Position numbers and translations under genes: made by a program | Assembly (NCBI RefSeq): GCF_001885945.1 | Contig: NZ_JXKQ01000003.1 | Coordinates: 186,001 to 250,000 of the forward strand | Source of the DNA: Enterococcus hermanniensis | GTDB taxonomy: Bacteria > Bacillota > Bacilli > Lactobacillales > Enterococcaceae | Direction of reading: 5' to 3' | Length of the DNA: 64,000 nucleotides | Notes under the pieces: generated by a model | Told to the model about the DNA's origin: nothing | What the model saw: only the letters and a program-made list of their open reading frames with translations | Database searches by the model: none | Shown here: piece after piece, positions 25,879 to 35,515 of the stretch | How the letters are laid out: every line of letters begins with the position of its first letter | Position numbering within the stretch: the stretch's first letter is position 1

Positions 25879-27249
25879 TTAGTGGGTAAACCCTTGAGTA
25901 TGTGGTCCTTCGTTAGCATGCATTGAAACATTGGCTTTATTTAACTCTGTGATTGAGGCATTTAAATCGCGAATCAACGCATCTGCCATATTCATTCCAA
26001 AGTCGCCGCGACAAACGAATCGCTGAATCACTACCTCATCTAAATCTTCTGGTAATGGATATGCCGGAACTTGCCAGCCTTTCATTTGCAAACGATCAGC
26101 TAAATCATATAAATTCCAAGCAATGTCTGGATTTTCTTTTAATTTATAGCAGACGATTGGAATATTTGCGCCATTGTTGTAAATTTCGAATAAATCAGTA
26201 TCTTCAACGGCTTGAGCGACTTTCATAGCAACTTTTTGAGTCCGTAAATGGATTTCTTTATATCCATCAAATCCAAAACGGTAGAAGTTGTAATATTGGC
26301 CTAATATTTGGCTGGCACTGCGAGAGAAATTGATTGCCATCGTCGGCATGCTTCCACCAAGATAACTAACATTAAAAATTAATTCTTCTGGCAAATATTT
26401 ACGGTCTCTCCAGACGATCCAGCCGATACCTGGATAAACCAATCCGTATTTGTGCCCTGAAGTATTGATCGAAACCACATTTTTCAAACGGAAATCCCAT
26501 TCTAAATCTGGGAAAACAAATGGTGCGAACATAGCACCGCTGGCACCATCGACATGGATGCCTAGTTCACGACCAGTTTGTTGGTTGTAGGCTTCAACTT
26601 TTGCATCTAATGCTTTGATATCATCATATTTACCAGTGTAGGTAATTCCTAGAATCCCAACGATACCGATTGTATAATCATCGACATAATCCATTACTTT
26701 ATCGATGTTGATACTCATGTGTTGTTCATCCATCGGAACGGTACGCATTTCGATATCCCAGTAGACACAGAATTTTTCCCAGCATACTTGATAGCCAGAT
26801 GAAATAACTAAGTTAGGTTTTTGATTGATGACATCAACCCCACGTTTACGAGCTTCTTCACGCCATCTGAATTTCATCGCCATTCCGCCTAGCATACATG
26901 CTTCACTAGAGCCAACAGTTGAAGTCCCGATTTTTTTATCCTCATCTGGAGCATTCCACAAATCAGCAATGATATTGACACATGATTCTTCAATTTCTGC
27001 GGTGCTTGGATACTCTGATTTATCAATTGCATTTTTTTCAAATGTCTCTGACATTAATTTAGTGGCTTCTGGTTCCATATAAGTTTGGCAAAATGTTGCC
27101 ATATTTTGTCGTGCATCGCCTTCATCGATCAATTGGTCTTTGATCAAACGATATGCTAATTCAGGTTCGACTGACTCCTGATTCAATTTTTTTAAAATGA
27201 CATTTCCTTCTGCTTGTTTAGATCCAAATAATGGAATATTGTTATTCAT
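25879..27249 (-). CDS. gadB: Glutamate decarboxylase
   Basis: A 456-aa PLP enzyme turning glutamate to GABA with uptake of one proton, the core of acid resistance. PLP contacts are visible: HVDGASG (D234) and the Schiff-base lysine K267 in TSGHKYG. The C-terminal tail ends QGFTH, resembling the pH-responsive tail of bacterial GadB. AGGAGG precedes the ATG. It follows a cholylglycine-hydrolase-type gene by 18 bases. The matching antiporter is 4.3 kb away at 31578 under a promoter with the same upstream box. Confidence 0.95.
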   Translation of the reverse strand: MNNNIPLFGSKQAEGNVILKKLNQESVEPELAYRLIKDQLIDEGDARQNMATFCQTYMEPEATKLMSETFEKNAIDKSEYPSTAEIEESCVNIIADLWNAPDEDKKIGTSTVGSSEACMLGGMAMKFRWREEARKRGVDVINQKPNLVISSGYQVCWEKFCVYWDIEMRTVPMDEQHMSINIDKVMDYVDDYTIGIVGILGITYTGKYDDIKALDAKVEAYNQQTGRELGIHVDGASGAMFAPFVFPDLEWDFRLKNVVSINTSGHKYGLVYPGIGWIVWRDRKYLPEELIFNVSYLGGSMPTMAINFSRSASQILGQYYNFYRFGFDGYKEIHLRTQKVAMKVAQAVEDTDLFEIYNNGANIPIVCYKLKENPDIAWNLYDLADRLQMKGWQVPAYPLPEDLDEVVIQRFVCRGDFGMNMADALIRDLNASITELNKANVSMHANEGPHTQGFTH

Positions 27250-27267
27250 AATAATTTCCTCCTAAGT

Positions 27268-28257
27268 TTAGTTTGCTTTTTTATATACAGGCGTTCTATC
27301 TACAGAAAAGATTTTTACATCTGTTTGATTCAATAATTCTTCGGTCATTGAGACCTTTGTGATCCCGTTACTGGCATAGTCTTTGTAGTAAAGTGTCTGA
27401 CTTTCATTACACATGATGCTGATAAATTGGGAGTAATCTTCTTCTCCTGTTTGCTTAACCACAATTCCTTTGGGAATACTAACGGTTTCTAAAATGTTCA
27501 AAGCATTCATTACACCTTCATCTTCATTAGCTGCCTCATCAATTTTTTCTTTGAAGAAAGCCGCACGGACAAAACGTTCAGGTGGTGTATATCCTCCCGG
27601 AAGTCCAGATGTTCCAGTGCCTTGTGAGAAAGCTTGCGCTTCATAATCTCCGAATTCCACTGGAGCAAATTGCATTGGTTGCACGTTTAGATAATTTCGT
27701 AAGTTTTGAATATGCCATTCCAAAGTCGGTGTATTCGTCATTACGTTCACCGGATTTTCTTTAAAATGAAGCGTCGTTTCTGTTGGCTCAATCACTACTG
27801 ATCGACCATTTGCATCCGTAATGATCCAGTGCAAAGGTGTAATGAATCCTAGTTCAGGGACGGGTTGATTGACTAAATTAATTGTTTCTAACTGCTTTTT
27901 TAACTCATCTAAAGAATGAACATTTCCAAGGATCCACATGATAAATTCATGCGGGCGAAAATTCAGCTTTGCTGGATCGATCTCTTTTTGATAAACAACT
28001 TCACCGGGAAGATAAAGTTCAGCTACTGAAATCCCGGCTTCATTCACTCCATCACTCACAAAGTAGTTGTCTTCTAATTGTTCTCCAGTACCGAGAAATC
28101 CTAAACTATTTTGCCAACTTTTATGATCACTGTCTGAGCTCCATGTATGATTTCTAGGTATATATAGTGGTGAAGCTCCTAGTGGGTATGAAAAATCCAT
28201 TGTTCGTGCTAAAAGATGTTTGTTGTCTTTAGTTGCTATGAAAATACTTGTACACAT
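27268..28257 (-). CDS. Cholylglycine hydrolase-family enzyme, penicillin V acylase-like
   Basis: A 329-aa Ntn hydrolase. After removal of Met1, Cys2 is the nucleophile; R18, D21 and N175 match the conserved catalytic set of bile salt hydrolases and penicillin V acylases. The segments LLARTMDFS and EWHIQNLRNY resemble the Bacillus penicillin V acylase more than the enterococcal bile salt hydrolase, so the acylase side is favoured. Some members hydrolyse acyl-homoserine lactones or bile salts, and the sequence cannot decide. It is the first gene of the gadB operon, which is unusual. Confidence 0.85.
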   Translation of the reverse strand: MCTSIFIATKDNKHLLARTMDFSYPLGASPLYIPRNHTWSSDSDHKSWQNSLGFLGTGEQLEDNYFVSDGVNEAGISVAELYLPGEVVYQKEIDPAKLNFRPHEFIMWILGNVHSLDELKKQLETINLVNQPVPELGFITPLHWIITDANGRSVVIEPTETTLHFKENPVNVMTNTPTLEWHIQNLRNYLNVQPMQFAPVEFGDYEAQAFSQGTGTSGLPGGYTPPERFVRAAFFKEKIDEAANEDEGVMNALNILETVSIPKGIVVKQTGEEDYSQFISIMCNESQTLYYKDYASNGITKVSMTEELLNQTDVKIFSVDRTPVYKKAN

Positions 28258-28283
28258 TGGCCATTTCTCCTCTTTTCTCTACC

Positions 28284-28586
28284 TTACAAGAACTATTCTA
28301 GTGGATAATGACTAGACAAAATGTTTAGATGTTGTCGTTTTTTTCGTCATTTTTCAGTCCGTGATAAGTTCTTTAAATAACTATTTTTTATTGACAGAAA
28401 TTTTTAAAAATAAAACAATAGCAAGTATAAACAGCTCTTAAAAATTACCAACTAGAACAACTAGCTCTAAAAGTAATGTTTAATTTGTTTTATCTCTTTC
28501 TTACAAGAACTATTCTATTAGAAAAATATTGGGTAAATTGGATAGATCTTGTCGTTTTCACCGCCAAAAATATGTTTTAAATAACT
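28284..28586 (-). promoter_or_regulatory. Duplicated promoter region of the gadB operon
   Basis: Two copies of one promoter-like block lie 217 bp apart (from 28284 and 28501). TTACAAGAACTATTCTA is identical in both. At the same offset both have TAGATnTTGTCGTTTT, and further on TTTAAATAACT. Read on the minus strand each gives a box CGACAA(C/G)A, 29 bp, then TAGAAT as -10. The copy near 28300 is 38 bases from the hydrolase start and is probably the working promoter. This explains the 375-bp gap; no gene is seen in it. Confidence 0.6.
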
Positions 28587-28593
28587 GATTCAG

Positions 28594-28630
28594 ATAAAAA
28601 AAGAAACCAATAAAATGGTTTCTTTTTTTT
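28594..28630 (-). terminator. Terminator of the GadC-like operon
   Basis: A stem AAAGAAACCA / TGGTTTCTTT with A-rich and T-rich flanks just past the stop of the HdeD-like gene. Confidence 0.8.
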
Positions 28631-28632
28631 AT

Positions 28633-29193
28633 CTATTTAACTGAATGTAAATCTTCTCGGTTGATGACACCGCCAATCAATTTGGTGAAACCAAATAGCA
28701 GGAAGTAATTGCCAATCAGTGATGGGATATTGATAATCAATGATTCTCCGCCGACAAGTAACAGCAAACCGATCATACAGCCCACCAAGTCAACGATCAA
28801 TGAAATGTAATAGTACGGCATTGCGATCAGTTTCGCTAAATCTAACATGAAGAAAGAGATGACGGAATCACAGATGAACCAAACACCAAACAGAATTGCT
28901 AAACTAGTGACATCCAGCGTCGTATTCACCACAAGAATCAGTCCAATCAAAATATCAACGAATCCAATGATCAATGCGGAATACTGATTACGTTGTGTTC
29001 GCAATGCGATTTTTTTGCGATTCATTAATTCAAAGAAGCCTTTGATCAATGAAAATATTCCGACTAGCTGAACCGATTGGATAATAGTCCTTTCTGTATA
29101 CCTCATTGCCAATACCGCCATGATCAAATAAATGAGCCCTGTCAAAAGCTGTAGAAACCGATATGACTTAAAAAACTGTTTAGCATTATTCAT
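28633..29193 (-). CDS. HdeD/DUF308-like membrane protein
   Basis: A membrane protein of about 186 aa with six hydrophobic helices in three pairs, the DUF308 layout (LLTGLIYLIMAVLAMRYTE, SALIIGFVDILIGLILVV). In E. coli HdeD belongs to the acid fitness island with gad genes. The ATG at 29193 overlaps the upstream stop and has GAGGAAA before it; a longer frame to 29268 lies inside the upstream gene. It closes the GadC-like/YhgE operon. Confidence 0.8.
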   Translation of the reverse strand: MNNAKQFFKSYRFLQLLTGLIYLIMAVLAMRYTERTIIQSVQLVGIFSLIKGFFELMNRKKIALRTQRNQYSALIIGFVDILIGLILVVNTTLDVTSLAILFGVWFICDSVISFFMLDLAKLIAMPYYYISLIVDLVGCMIGLLLLVGGESLIINIPSLIGNYFLLFGFTKLIGGVINREDLHSVK

Positions 29194-29668
29194 GTTTCTT
29201 TTCCTCGCTTTCCGCATTCTCTTTTTTAATATTCGCTTGAATCTGTGATGATAAACGGGATTGATCATCTACTTCTAAAGCCAATAATTCTTGATTATCA
29301 TTCAATAATGAGACATCTCTTAAATGATGTTTTTGCAAATAATCCATTGATAGACGTAATAGTGTTAAGAAGACAATGATCAGTACGATCATAACGGTGA
29401 AACTTTTTGTTACTAGTGCGTTGCTGATACCACCTGCAATTGCATTTCTAAAAGCATACAATGAATATGACATCGGTAAGAACGGATGGATGATTTGGAA
29501 GAATTTCCCTTGTGTTTGAATTGGGAACGTTCCTGCTGCGCCACCTAATTGCAATACGAGTAAAATCATTGCGACAAACCGTCCAGGATTATCAAAAGTC
29601 ATTGCTAAAAACATAACGATCGACATATAACACCAAGCAGTTACTAAGGCGGTGATATAAAGCGCCAA
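29186..29668 (-). pseudogene. YhgE/Pip-family membrane protein, C-terminal fragment
   Basis: A 160-codon frame holding the last three membrane helices of a YhgE/Pip protein (ITALVTAWCYMSIVMFLAM, FVAMILLVLQLGGAAG, FTVMIVLIIVFLTLLR) and an acidic tail. It has only a TTG as first start, no ribosome-binding site, and overlaps the N-terminal fragment by 25 bases in another frame. Together they are one broken gene. The helix that should join TM2 and this part is absent, so sequence was deleted in addition to the loss of frame. Confidence 0.75.
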
Positions 29669-31581
29669 GCTTTACTAGACTGACCATCCATAGAAGACTT
29701 TCTAACTGGATAGACGAAGTTAAATAGCATACAACCAACAAACAATGCTAATGATAAAATGTATGGTGCTAATGCTTCCCCATAATTATTCACTTTAGTG
29801 TAACGATCATTTTTTAAACTAGTTGGATTCGTAAATTGATTGATTGTTTTATGAGTAATTTTTATACTTTCAGCTTTATCGACACCAGAATCTAACCCGC
29901 TAGCTAATTCTGCAGCACCTTGTTTTAATTTAGTGACACCGGAAACTAATTCTGGTGATTTTCCATTTAATTCATTCAATCCATTTTCTAGTTGAACCGA
30001 ACCAGAATTCAATTGACTGACACCGCTACTTAGGGTCGGAATCTTAGCTTCTAATTCACCTAGCCCATTGGTTAATTGGGTACTGCCTGAAGCTAATTGT
30101 TGTACTGCTGAAAGTGCAGTTGGGATATCATTCGACGCCGTTCTAAGTGTTGCGCTCAGTTGATTGAGTTGTGTAACAACCGTCTGTGCATCGATTGACG
30201 TAGGAACAAGTCCGACTGCTGCCTCAATTTGTTGACTGCCTTTTTCTACTTCATCAAAAGTTGTTTGGATATTTTTAGTATTCTTTGCCATACTACTAGT
30301 AACATTACTTACTTCATTTGCTTGCTGAGCAAGTGTCGCTGTAAGTTGGGATAAGGCGGTCAAATTATTATTGACATCTTTCACTTTGTTATCGATTGAC
30401 TGTTCGGCCGTTGCTAGATTGCTATCAACTACATGATTGATGTTTTGAATCAATGCCGATTTTGAAGCCTCAGATAATTCTTCATTTCCTTGAATCAAAC
30501 TATTGATTTGACTATTGATTGTATTGTTCACCGACCCAATTTCACCGGTTAAAGTTTGCAATTTTGCTGATATTTCTTGATTTTGTTTTTCTAATTGCGA
30601 GGCATCAACTGAAGCTTGATTCAATTCCTCAGAATTTGTGACTAACTCACTAAGTTGTGCTTGTGCTGCTTTGATTTGGCTACTTAGTTGTGTCCGAACC
30701 TCCGGATTCAAATTATTCTCAAAATTTTGTAACGACGTAGCCATTGATTGAGCAGCATCGGATAATGTTGCCATTCCACCATCGATTTCCGAAATTTTCG
30801 TTTTATTGGTATCTACGACTTTTTCAATACTATTTAACGCCGTACTCAATTTTTCTGAACCTGCATCTAACTGGGCGACACCACTAGATAATGGACCCAC
30901 ACCAGCGGCTAATTCTGCGGTACCTGCGGCAAGTTTTGCTGAACCACTATCCGCTTCAGAAACACCGTTTGTGTATTGACCAATACCGGTTGCTAATTGA
31001 TTGGTTCCTGAAGACAGTTGATTAGAACCATCCGCTGCTTGTTCTAGCGAACCGATCATTTTACTTGCCTCACCATCTACGGCACTGACATAGGCTTTCA
31101 CTACTTGATCGCGAACTTTCATTTCTAACTCATTCGCAGCAACTTCAGAAATTTCTTTTCCTATATAATTGTACGAACCGTTAGTTGTATAAGTGATCTC
31201 CATTTTTTTAGGATCATTATTCATCACACTTGCTGCTGAAGCCGAGAAGTCTTTTGGTAAAGTGACTATGGTGTAGTAATCCATATCCTTCATCCCTTTT
31301 TCAGCTTGTTTCTTACTAACAAAATGCCAATCTAGATCATGATTTTTTTTCAAATTATCAATTACCTGTTCACCAACATTTACTTTTTGACCCATCATCT
31401 CGACATTTTCATCCTCATTGACTACAGCCACCGGTAAATCTTTGATTCCGCCATAAGGGTTCCATAAGGATTTATCAAAAACAGAGGTATAAATAATTGG
31501 GATAAATGTGATTGCTATGACTGATATCAAGAGAATTTTATTCTTTAAAAGATTTTTGAACTCATTTTTTACCATTTTCAA
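29644..31581 (-). pseudogene. YhgE/Pip-family membrane protein, N-terminal fragment
   Basis: A 645-codon frame: first membrane helix (ILLISVIAITFIPIIYTSVF), a long outer coiled-coil domain with the family's repeated LxxGxxxLxxG pattern (for example GTNQLATGIGQYTNGVSEA), then a second helix (YILSLALFVGCMLFNFVYP) and an abrupt stop after SSKAWRFISPP. Full-length proteins carry about four more helices. The start overlaps the GadC-like stop by four bases. YhgE/Pip proteins are phage-infection or type VII-related membrane proteins. The truncated protein may still be made but lacks its ABC-2-like end. Confidence 0.75.
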
Positions 31582-32999
31582 GCTTGTTCACCACTTTCAA
31601 TTATTGCACTCTTTTTTTTCGGACGAGCATAAAAATGATAGAAGACAAATGGAATTGCTAAAGTCACAATAAATCCTGCTAATAAACTGATTAAGTAAAG
31701 ATGACTTTCGCTACTTGGGACCGTTGAAGGTACAATAAAGGCTGTACATACTGCCGCAATAGAAATCAGTAACCCGACTCCCGCTACAATCCCTTTGACC
31801 AAATTTCCACCGGGAATCTGAAACTCCCGTGCTAACGTTTTATGTTTACGTAAGATAACAAAGTATGAAACAAAGAATAAAATATAGGCACTTAAGTAAA
31901 TCAATACTGTTAATGAAATCGCTGTTTGAAAACCAACATTCCCACCTGAACCGCTAGAACCAAAAGTTAATAATGCGGCCCAAATAGTGACGATAACACC
32001 CTGGATCATTAAGATTCTTACCGGAACATCATTCGCATTTTTTTCAGCTAATTTTTTTGGTAATAAATTTTTAGTAGCTGCAAATTGTAGCCCTTCAGTT
32101 GGACTGACGATCCATGAACTAACTTGAGCTAAAATTCCAAAGGATGTTAGGAAACCAATCATTTTAACAAAGAAACTGACATGTCCTGGTGAGATCAATT
32201 TTGTTGCGGTATCCATCACTCCTTCATTTGAAGAAATATCGCCTGTTAAGACCATTGAAACAACACTTCCGCCGATCGTACTCATCACGATCCCGACAAT
32301 TACTAAAAGCATCAATAATTTGGGATAGTTTTTCTTGCCATCTTCTAAATCAGAAAAATGAGTAGCCGAGGCTTCAACTCCCATGTAGGCTAAAACAAAG
32401 GATGTCAATGAACCAATCGTTGCTTTTGTTGGCCAAAATGATGAGTGGGTGAAATGTGGTGAGATGGAATGTCCACTCATAAAGTACTTGATCGAACAAC
32501 CAAACAATACTAAGACTGGAAGTATGATCCCAATGCTGAAACCATATTTAGCTAACTTAGCAGTTGTTTCTGTTCCTCTTAATTGTAAAAAGGTCAAGAT
32601 CCAAAATATTCCCACGACGGATAAGAATTTAAATACAGGATCATTATTCATTGCCGGTATCTCTAGTGCGTAAGAAAGGGTTCCAACAATGAAGTAAATC
32701 ATCGTAACAAAACCAACTGTGACTTGAAACCACTGAAAGAACAATGCAGCGAAGCCATATTTTTCACCTAATGGCTTTCCTACCCAACTGTAGATTCCTC
32801 CTTCTTGGTATCCCTCAATGGTCGCTAGTTCTGCGGAACAAAGAGAGACTGGAAGAAACCAACCCAACCCACATAGCAACAGATAAAATATCAAAGACTT
32901 TCCTACAACTGCAAATGTTGGATACTCATAAACAGTAATAAATAGCGATGCTGTCATTGCAAAAAAAGCAAACTTAGACATAGTATGTTGTTTTTTCAT
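31578..32999 (-). CDS. gadC: GadC-like glutamate:GABA antiporter
   Basis: A 473-aa APC-superfamily transporter with about 12 helices. It begins with the GadC-type KFAFFAMTASLFITVYEYPTF helix and carries GYQEGGIYSWVGKPLG and AYMGVEASATHFSDL segments of the glutamate/GABA antiporter group. It would import glutamate and export GABA made by GadB. The C-terminal plug of E. coli GadC is not evident; the tail after the last helix is short (ARPKKKSAIIESGEQA). It leads an operon with the YhgE fragments and HdeD-like gene. Confidence 0.85.
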   Translation of the reverse strand: MKKQHTMSKFAFFAMTASLFITVYEYPTFAVVGKSLIFYLLLCGLGWFLPVSLCSAELATIEGYQEGGIYSWVGKPLGEKYGFAALFFQWFQVTVGFVTMIYFIVGTLSYALEIPAMNNDPVFKFLSVVGIFWILTFLQLRGTETTAKLAKYGFSIGIILPVLVLFGCSIKYFMSGHSISPHFTHSSFWPTKATIGSLTSFVLAYMGVEASATHFSDLEDGKKNYPKLLMLLVIVGIVMSTIGGSVVSMVLTGDISSNEGVMDTATKLISPGHVSFFVKMIGFLTSFGILAQVSSWIVSPTEGLQFAATKNLLPKKLAEKNANDVPVRILMIQGVIVTIWAALLTFGSSGSGGNVGFQTAISLTVLIYLSAYILFFVSYFVILRKHKTLAREFQIPGGNLVKGIVAGVGLLISIAAVCTAFIVPSTVPSSESHLYLISLLAGFIVTLAIPFVFYHFYARPKKKSAIIESGEQA

Positions 33000-33034
33000 T
33001 TTTTTATTTTCCTTTCGTTTCTTAAGTTAACCCT

Positions 33035-33077
33035 AGTTTACCTTCGATGGGACCAATAAAAATCGCAATTGTTGTCG
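33035..33077 (-). promoter_or_regulatory. gadC promoter with the gad-type upstream box
   Basis: On the minus strand CGACAACA (33070-33077) is followed after exactly 29 bp by TAAACT (33035-33040), 35 bases before the start codon. The same box and spacing occur twice before the gadB operon. There is no good -35, so activation by a regulator bound at the box is likely (inference). Confidence 0.55.
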
Positions 33078-33149
33078 GAAAAAAGGACAAAACTATCCAT
33101 TTATTTCGCTATTAAAATTTTTTTACCTCGCCCATTTAATAACAACAAA

Positions 33150-33178
33150 AAAAGACCCGATCAGTGATCGAGTCTTTT
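33150..33178. terminator. Terminator between the hydrolase and GadC-like genes
   Basis: A 14-bp stem AAAAGAC.CGATCA / TGATCG.GTCTTTT lies just past the stop of the alpha/beta hydrolase gene. Confidence 0.8.
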
Positions 33179-33186
33179 AAAAATAA

Positions 33187-34140
33187 CTATTTACTATTTT
33201 GCTGTTTTAACCATTCACTTGATAAGGTCATTGCTCCACGAGCAGCATTCGTTTGATCTAAGGCATTGATCATCACAAAATCGTGGATAACACCTTGAAA
33301 ACGAGCTTGTGTAACTTCCACGCCTGCTGCTCTTAATTTTCGAGCATAAGCCTCGCCCTCATCTCTTAAGACATCTGCTTCCGCATTAATGATCAAAGTA
33401 GGAGGCAATTCTTTTAATTCTTCTAATGATGCTCGTAAGGGGGATGCTGTAATTTCTGCTCGTTGTTCTTCGCTTGTTGTATATTGATTCCAGAACCATT
33501 CCATGCCTTCTTTAGTAAGATAATAATTTTCTTCAAACTGTCGGTAGGATTCTGTATCAAAATTAGCATCTGTCACCGGATAGTATAAAAGTTGCTGTTT
33601 AATCGGTAATCCGTTACGTTGTTTCGTTAAGATCGTCATAACAGTCGCCATATTCCCCCCAACAGAGTCGCCAGCCACTGTTAAACGAGTCAAATCGAAT
33701 GATTGTTCTTTTAACACTTCTGGCAGTTGCTGTAAAATCGCATAATTCTGTTCGATTGCAGTTGGATATTTCGCTTCTGGTGATAAACTGTATTCAGGAA
33801 AAACAATGATTGAATTTGTTCGAACTGCTAATTCTCGAATCAATTTATCATGTGTTTTTGCACTACCAAACACCCAACCAGCACCATGAATATAAAAAAT
33901 AACTGGTAGTTTGCCTGTGCTATTTTTAGGACGTAGTACTCGGACATTGATCTCACCCCAAGAGCCTGTATTCAATAGGTGATCTGTAAATTCGACCTCG
34001 GCCTTTTCTACGTCTGATGACTGGACTTTTTCTAGTAAAGCTCGACCTTTTTCGGGTGGTACTTCATAAATTCGCGGATGTCTTGCATTTTCCTCACTAA
34101 AATCAATCGCTGCTTTTTCCAATGAAATACGTTCGGTCAT
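33187..34140 (-). CDS. Alpha/beta hydrolase of the hormone-sensitive-lipase type
   Basis: An esterase of about 317 aa. The oxyanion-hole motif is HGAG (IHGAGWVFGS), the nucleophile is the serine in GDSVGGN, and the acid and base are in DVLRDEGE and HDFVM. GGAGGAG lies six bases before the ATG at 34140. Short-chain esters are the usual substrates. A cre-like palindrome GAGAACGTTTTC (34234-34245) lies about 100 bases upstream, so catabolite control is possible. Confidence 0.85.
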   Translation of the reverse strand: MTERISLEKAAIDFSEENARHPRIYEVPPEKGRALLEKVQSSDVEKAEVEFTDHLLNTGSWGEINVRVLRPKNSTGKLPVIFYIHGAGWVFGSAKTHDKLIRELAVRTNSIIVFPEYSLSPEAKYPTAIEQNYAILQQLPEVLKEQSFDLTRLTVAGDSVGGNMATVMTILTKQRNGLPIKQQLLYYPVTDANFDTESYRQFEENYYLTKEGMEWFWNQYTTSEEQRAEITASPLRASLEELKELPPTLIINAEADVLRDEGEAYARKLRAAGVEVTQARFQGVIHDFVMINALDQTNAARGAMTLSSEWLKQQNSK

Positions 34141-34314
34141 TCTTATCTCCTCCATATCAAAATCATAAATATATTTTTCAATCTACTAATTTTGTTTAGG
34201 CATAGATTTTTATCGTTTGTTGTAGTCTACGTTGAGAACGTTTTCGTGTCAAAAAGTTTGTTTTTAAACGCCCGCACGATCTTAGTTTGGTGAACCAGCA
34301 AAAAAAACGCTTCC

Positions 34315-35403
34315 TTAATTTTTAACTGTAGAATCATATGTACTGGTTAGGATAACGGTATTCTTATCGGTTTCTTCAATTGTTTTAGTATAATATGGGA
34401 CATTGGTAGTTTCTTTAACAGTATAATTTACTTCACTACCTTTTTGATTTAAGGCTAGATTTTCCCAGGTATATTGCCATTGATTAGCATCATTTAACGT
34501 AATTGGAGAACCAAATTTTTCATCATTAGCATATAATTGGATCTGTACGTTTGCAGGACGTGCATTTGCTCGATTTTCTCCATCTTCCCATTTCTTTTCC
34601 AAAATAAACGTAGTCGTTTTAGGAATATATGTACTGACTAGCATATTTGCTGCATTTGTAGTGTTATAATCTGGCAACTCCTCTCCCGATAAGCTATAAC
34701 TAATTTCAGTGCCCGTTGCATCCAATTTTGGGAGATTCGTAAAAGAGTAATGCCACCCTTCTTGTTCGCCCGTTCTTTCAGAAGCAACTTCTGTTCCATT
34801 CGCTAATAAACGGATTTTCATACTCTGTGGGCGTAAGGCATCTTGATTATCACCGTCTTGCCAAATTTGTCGTCCTTCAATCTTTACAGTATCGGGATCA
34901 GCTCCCGTATAATTTAGTGTTAACATTAAGACTGCTTGTTGCTCTTGTTGGATCACCTCATAATTTAATCGATAACCAGCTGGTGTATAGGCTTTTACAT
35001 CGGTAAATGTCCATTCATCACTATCGCCTCCTTGTATTGTCCAATTCTCTTCATTTTTCAAAACTACGGGCGTAATCGCTGCATTCGATTCCCCAATCAA
35101 TTCGATCATTAGATTGTTAGGACGTATACCATTCTCATTGTCATTATCTTTCCATTCACTTTGGATAACCTTACAGGTTTGATTATCTTCTGCTGAAAGA
35201 TTCATCGCTTTATTTGACACCGCGTGAGGAAGTTCTGGATTCTTTTTTTTGCTAGTTAAAAAATAAGCGGCTTTTGTCTCTGAAGTTGTGCTACCCAACA
35301 CAGTACTTTCAGGTAAATCATTTTGAAAAATTTGAAAAATAAATAAAATTACGATCAAGAATGTTAGTAGTCCCCCAACGACTAAATTCATTTTTTTCAT
35401 CAT
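34315..35403 (-). CDS. Membrane-anchored protein with three Cna-B domains
   Basis: A 362-aa protein with an N-terminal signal-anchor helix (LVVGGLLTFLIVILFIFQIF) and three Cna_B-type repeats at about 78-170, 173-265 and 268-360. Each has a W-x-D/DG-x-N-x-x-x-x-RP start and a YxV/YxL end. No LPXTG is present, so it would stay on the membrane by its N-terminus. Cna-B domains are stalk modules of adhesins and pili. Neighbours give no clue to a ligand. Confidence 0.78.
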   Translation of the reverse strand: MMKKMNLVVGGLLTFLIVILFIFQIFQNDLPESTVLGSTTSETKAAYFLTSKKKNPELPHAVSNKAMNLSAEDNQTCKVIQSEWKDNDNENGIRPNNLMIELIGESNAAITPVVLKNEENWTIQGGDSDEWTFTDVKAYTPAGYRLNYEVIQQEQQAVLMLTLNYTGADPDTVKIEGRQIWQDGDNQDALRPQSMKIRLLANGTEVASERTGEQEGWHYSFTNLPKLDATGTEISYSLSGEELPDYNTTNAANMLVSTYIPKTTTFILEKKWEDGENRANARPANVQIQLYANDEKFGSPITLNDANQWQYTWENLALNQKGSEVNYTVKETTNVPYYTKTIEETDKNTVILTSTYDSTVKN

Positions 35404-35440
35404 GCACCTTCTTATGTATTTTGAGAAATTTTTTTAAGTA

Positions 35441-35472
35441 AAAAGACGCAGAAAACATTTCTTTCTACGCCT
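35441..35472 (-). terminator. Terminator downstream of the second DUF1269 gene
   Basis: On the minus strand GGCGTAGAAA pairs with TTTTCTGCGTC and a T-run follows. It is about 45 bases past the DUF1269 stop and before the Cna-B gene. Confidence 0.65.
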
Positions 35473-35515
35473 AAATTTTTCTGATTACTTTTCTATCTTT
35501 ACGTTAAAAACTTGA

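Noticed and set aside
34233-34246. cre-like site upstream of the alpha/beta hydrolase
   Set aside because: Two differences from consensus and chance is likely in AT-rich DNA; mentioned under the gene but not called as a feature.
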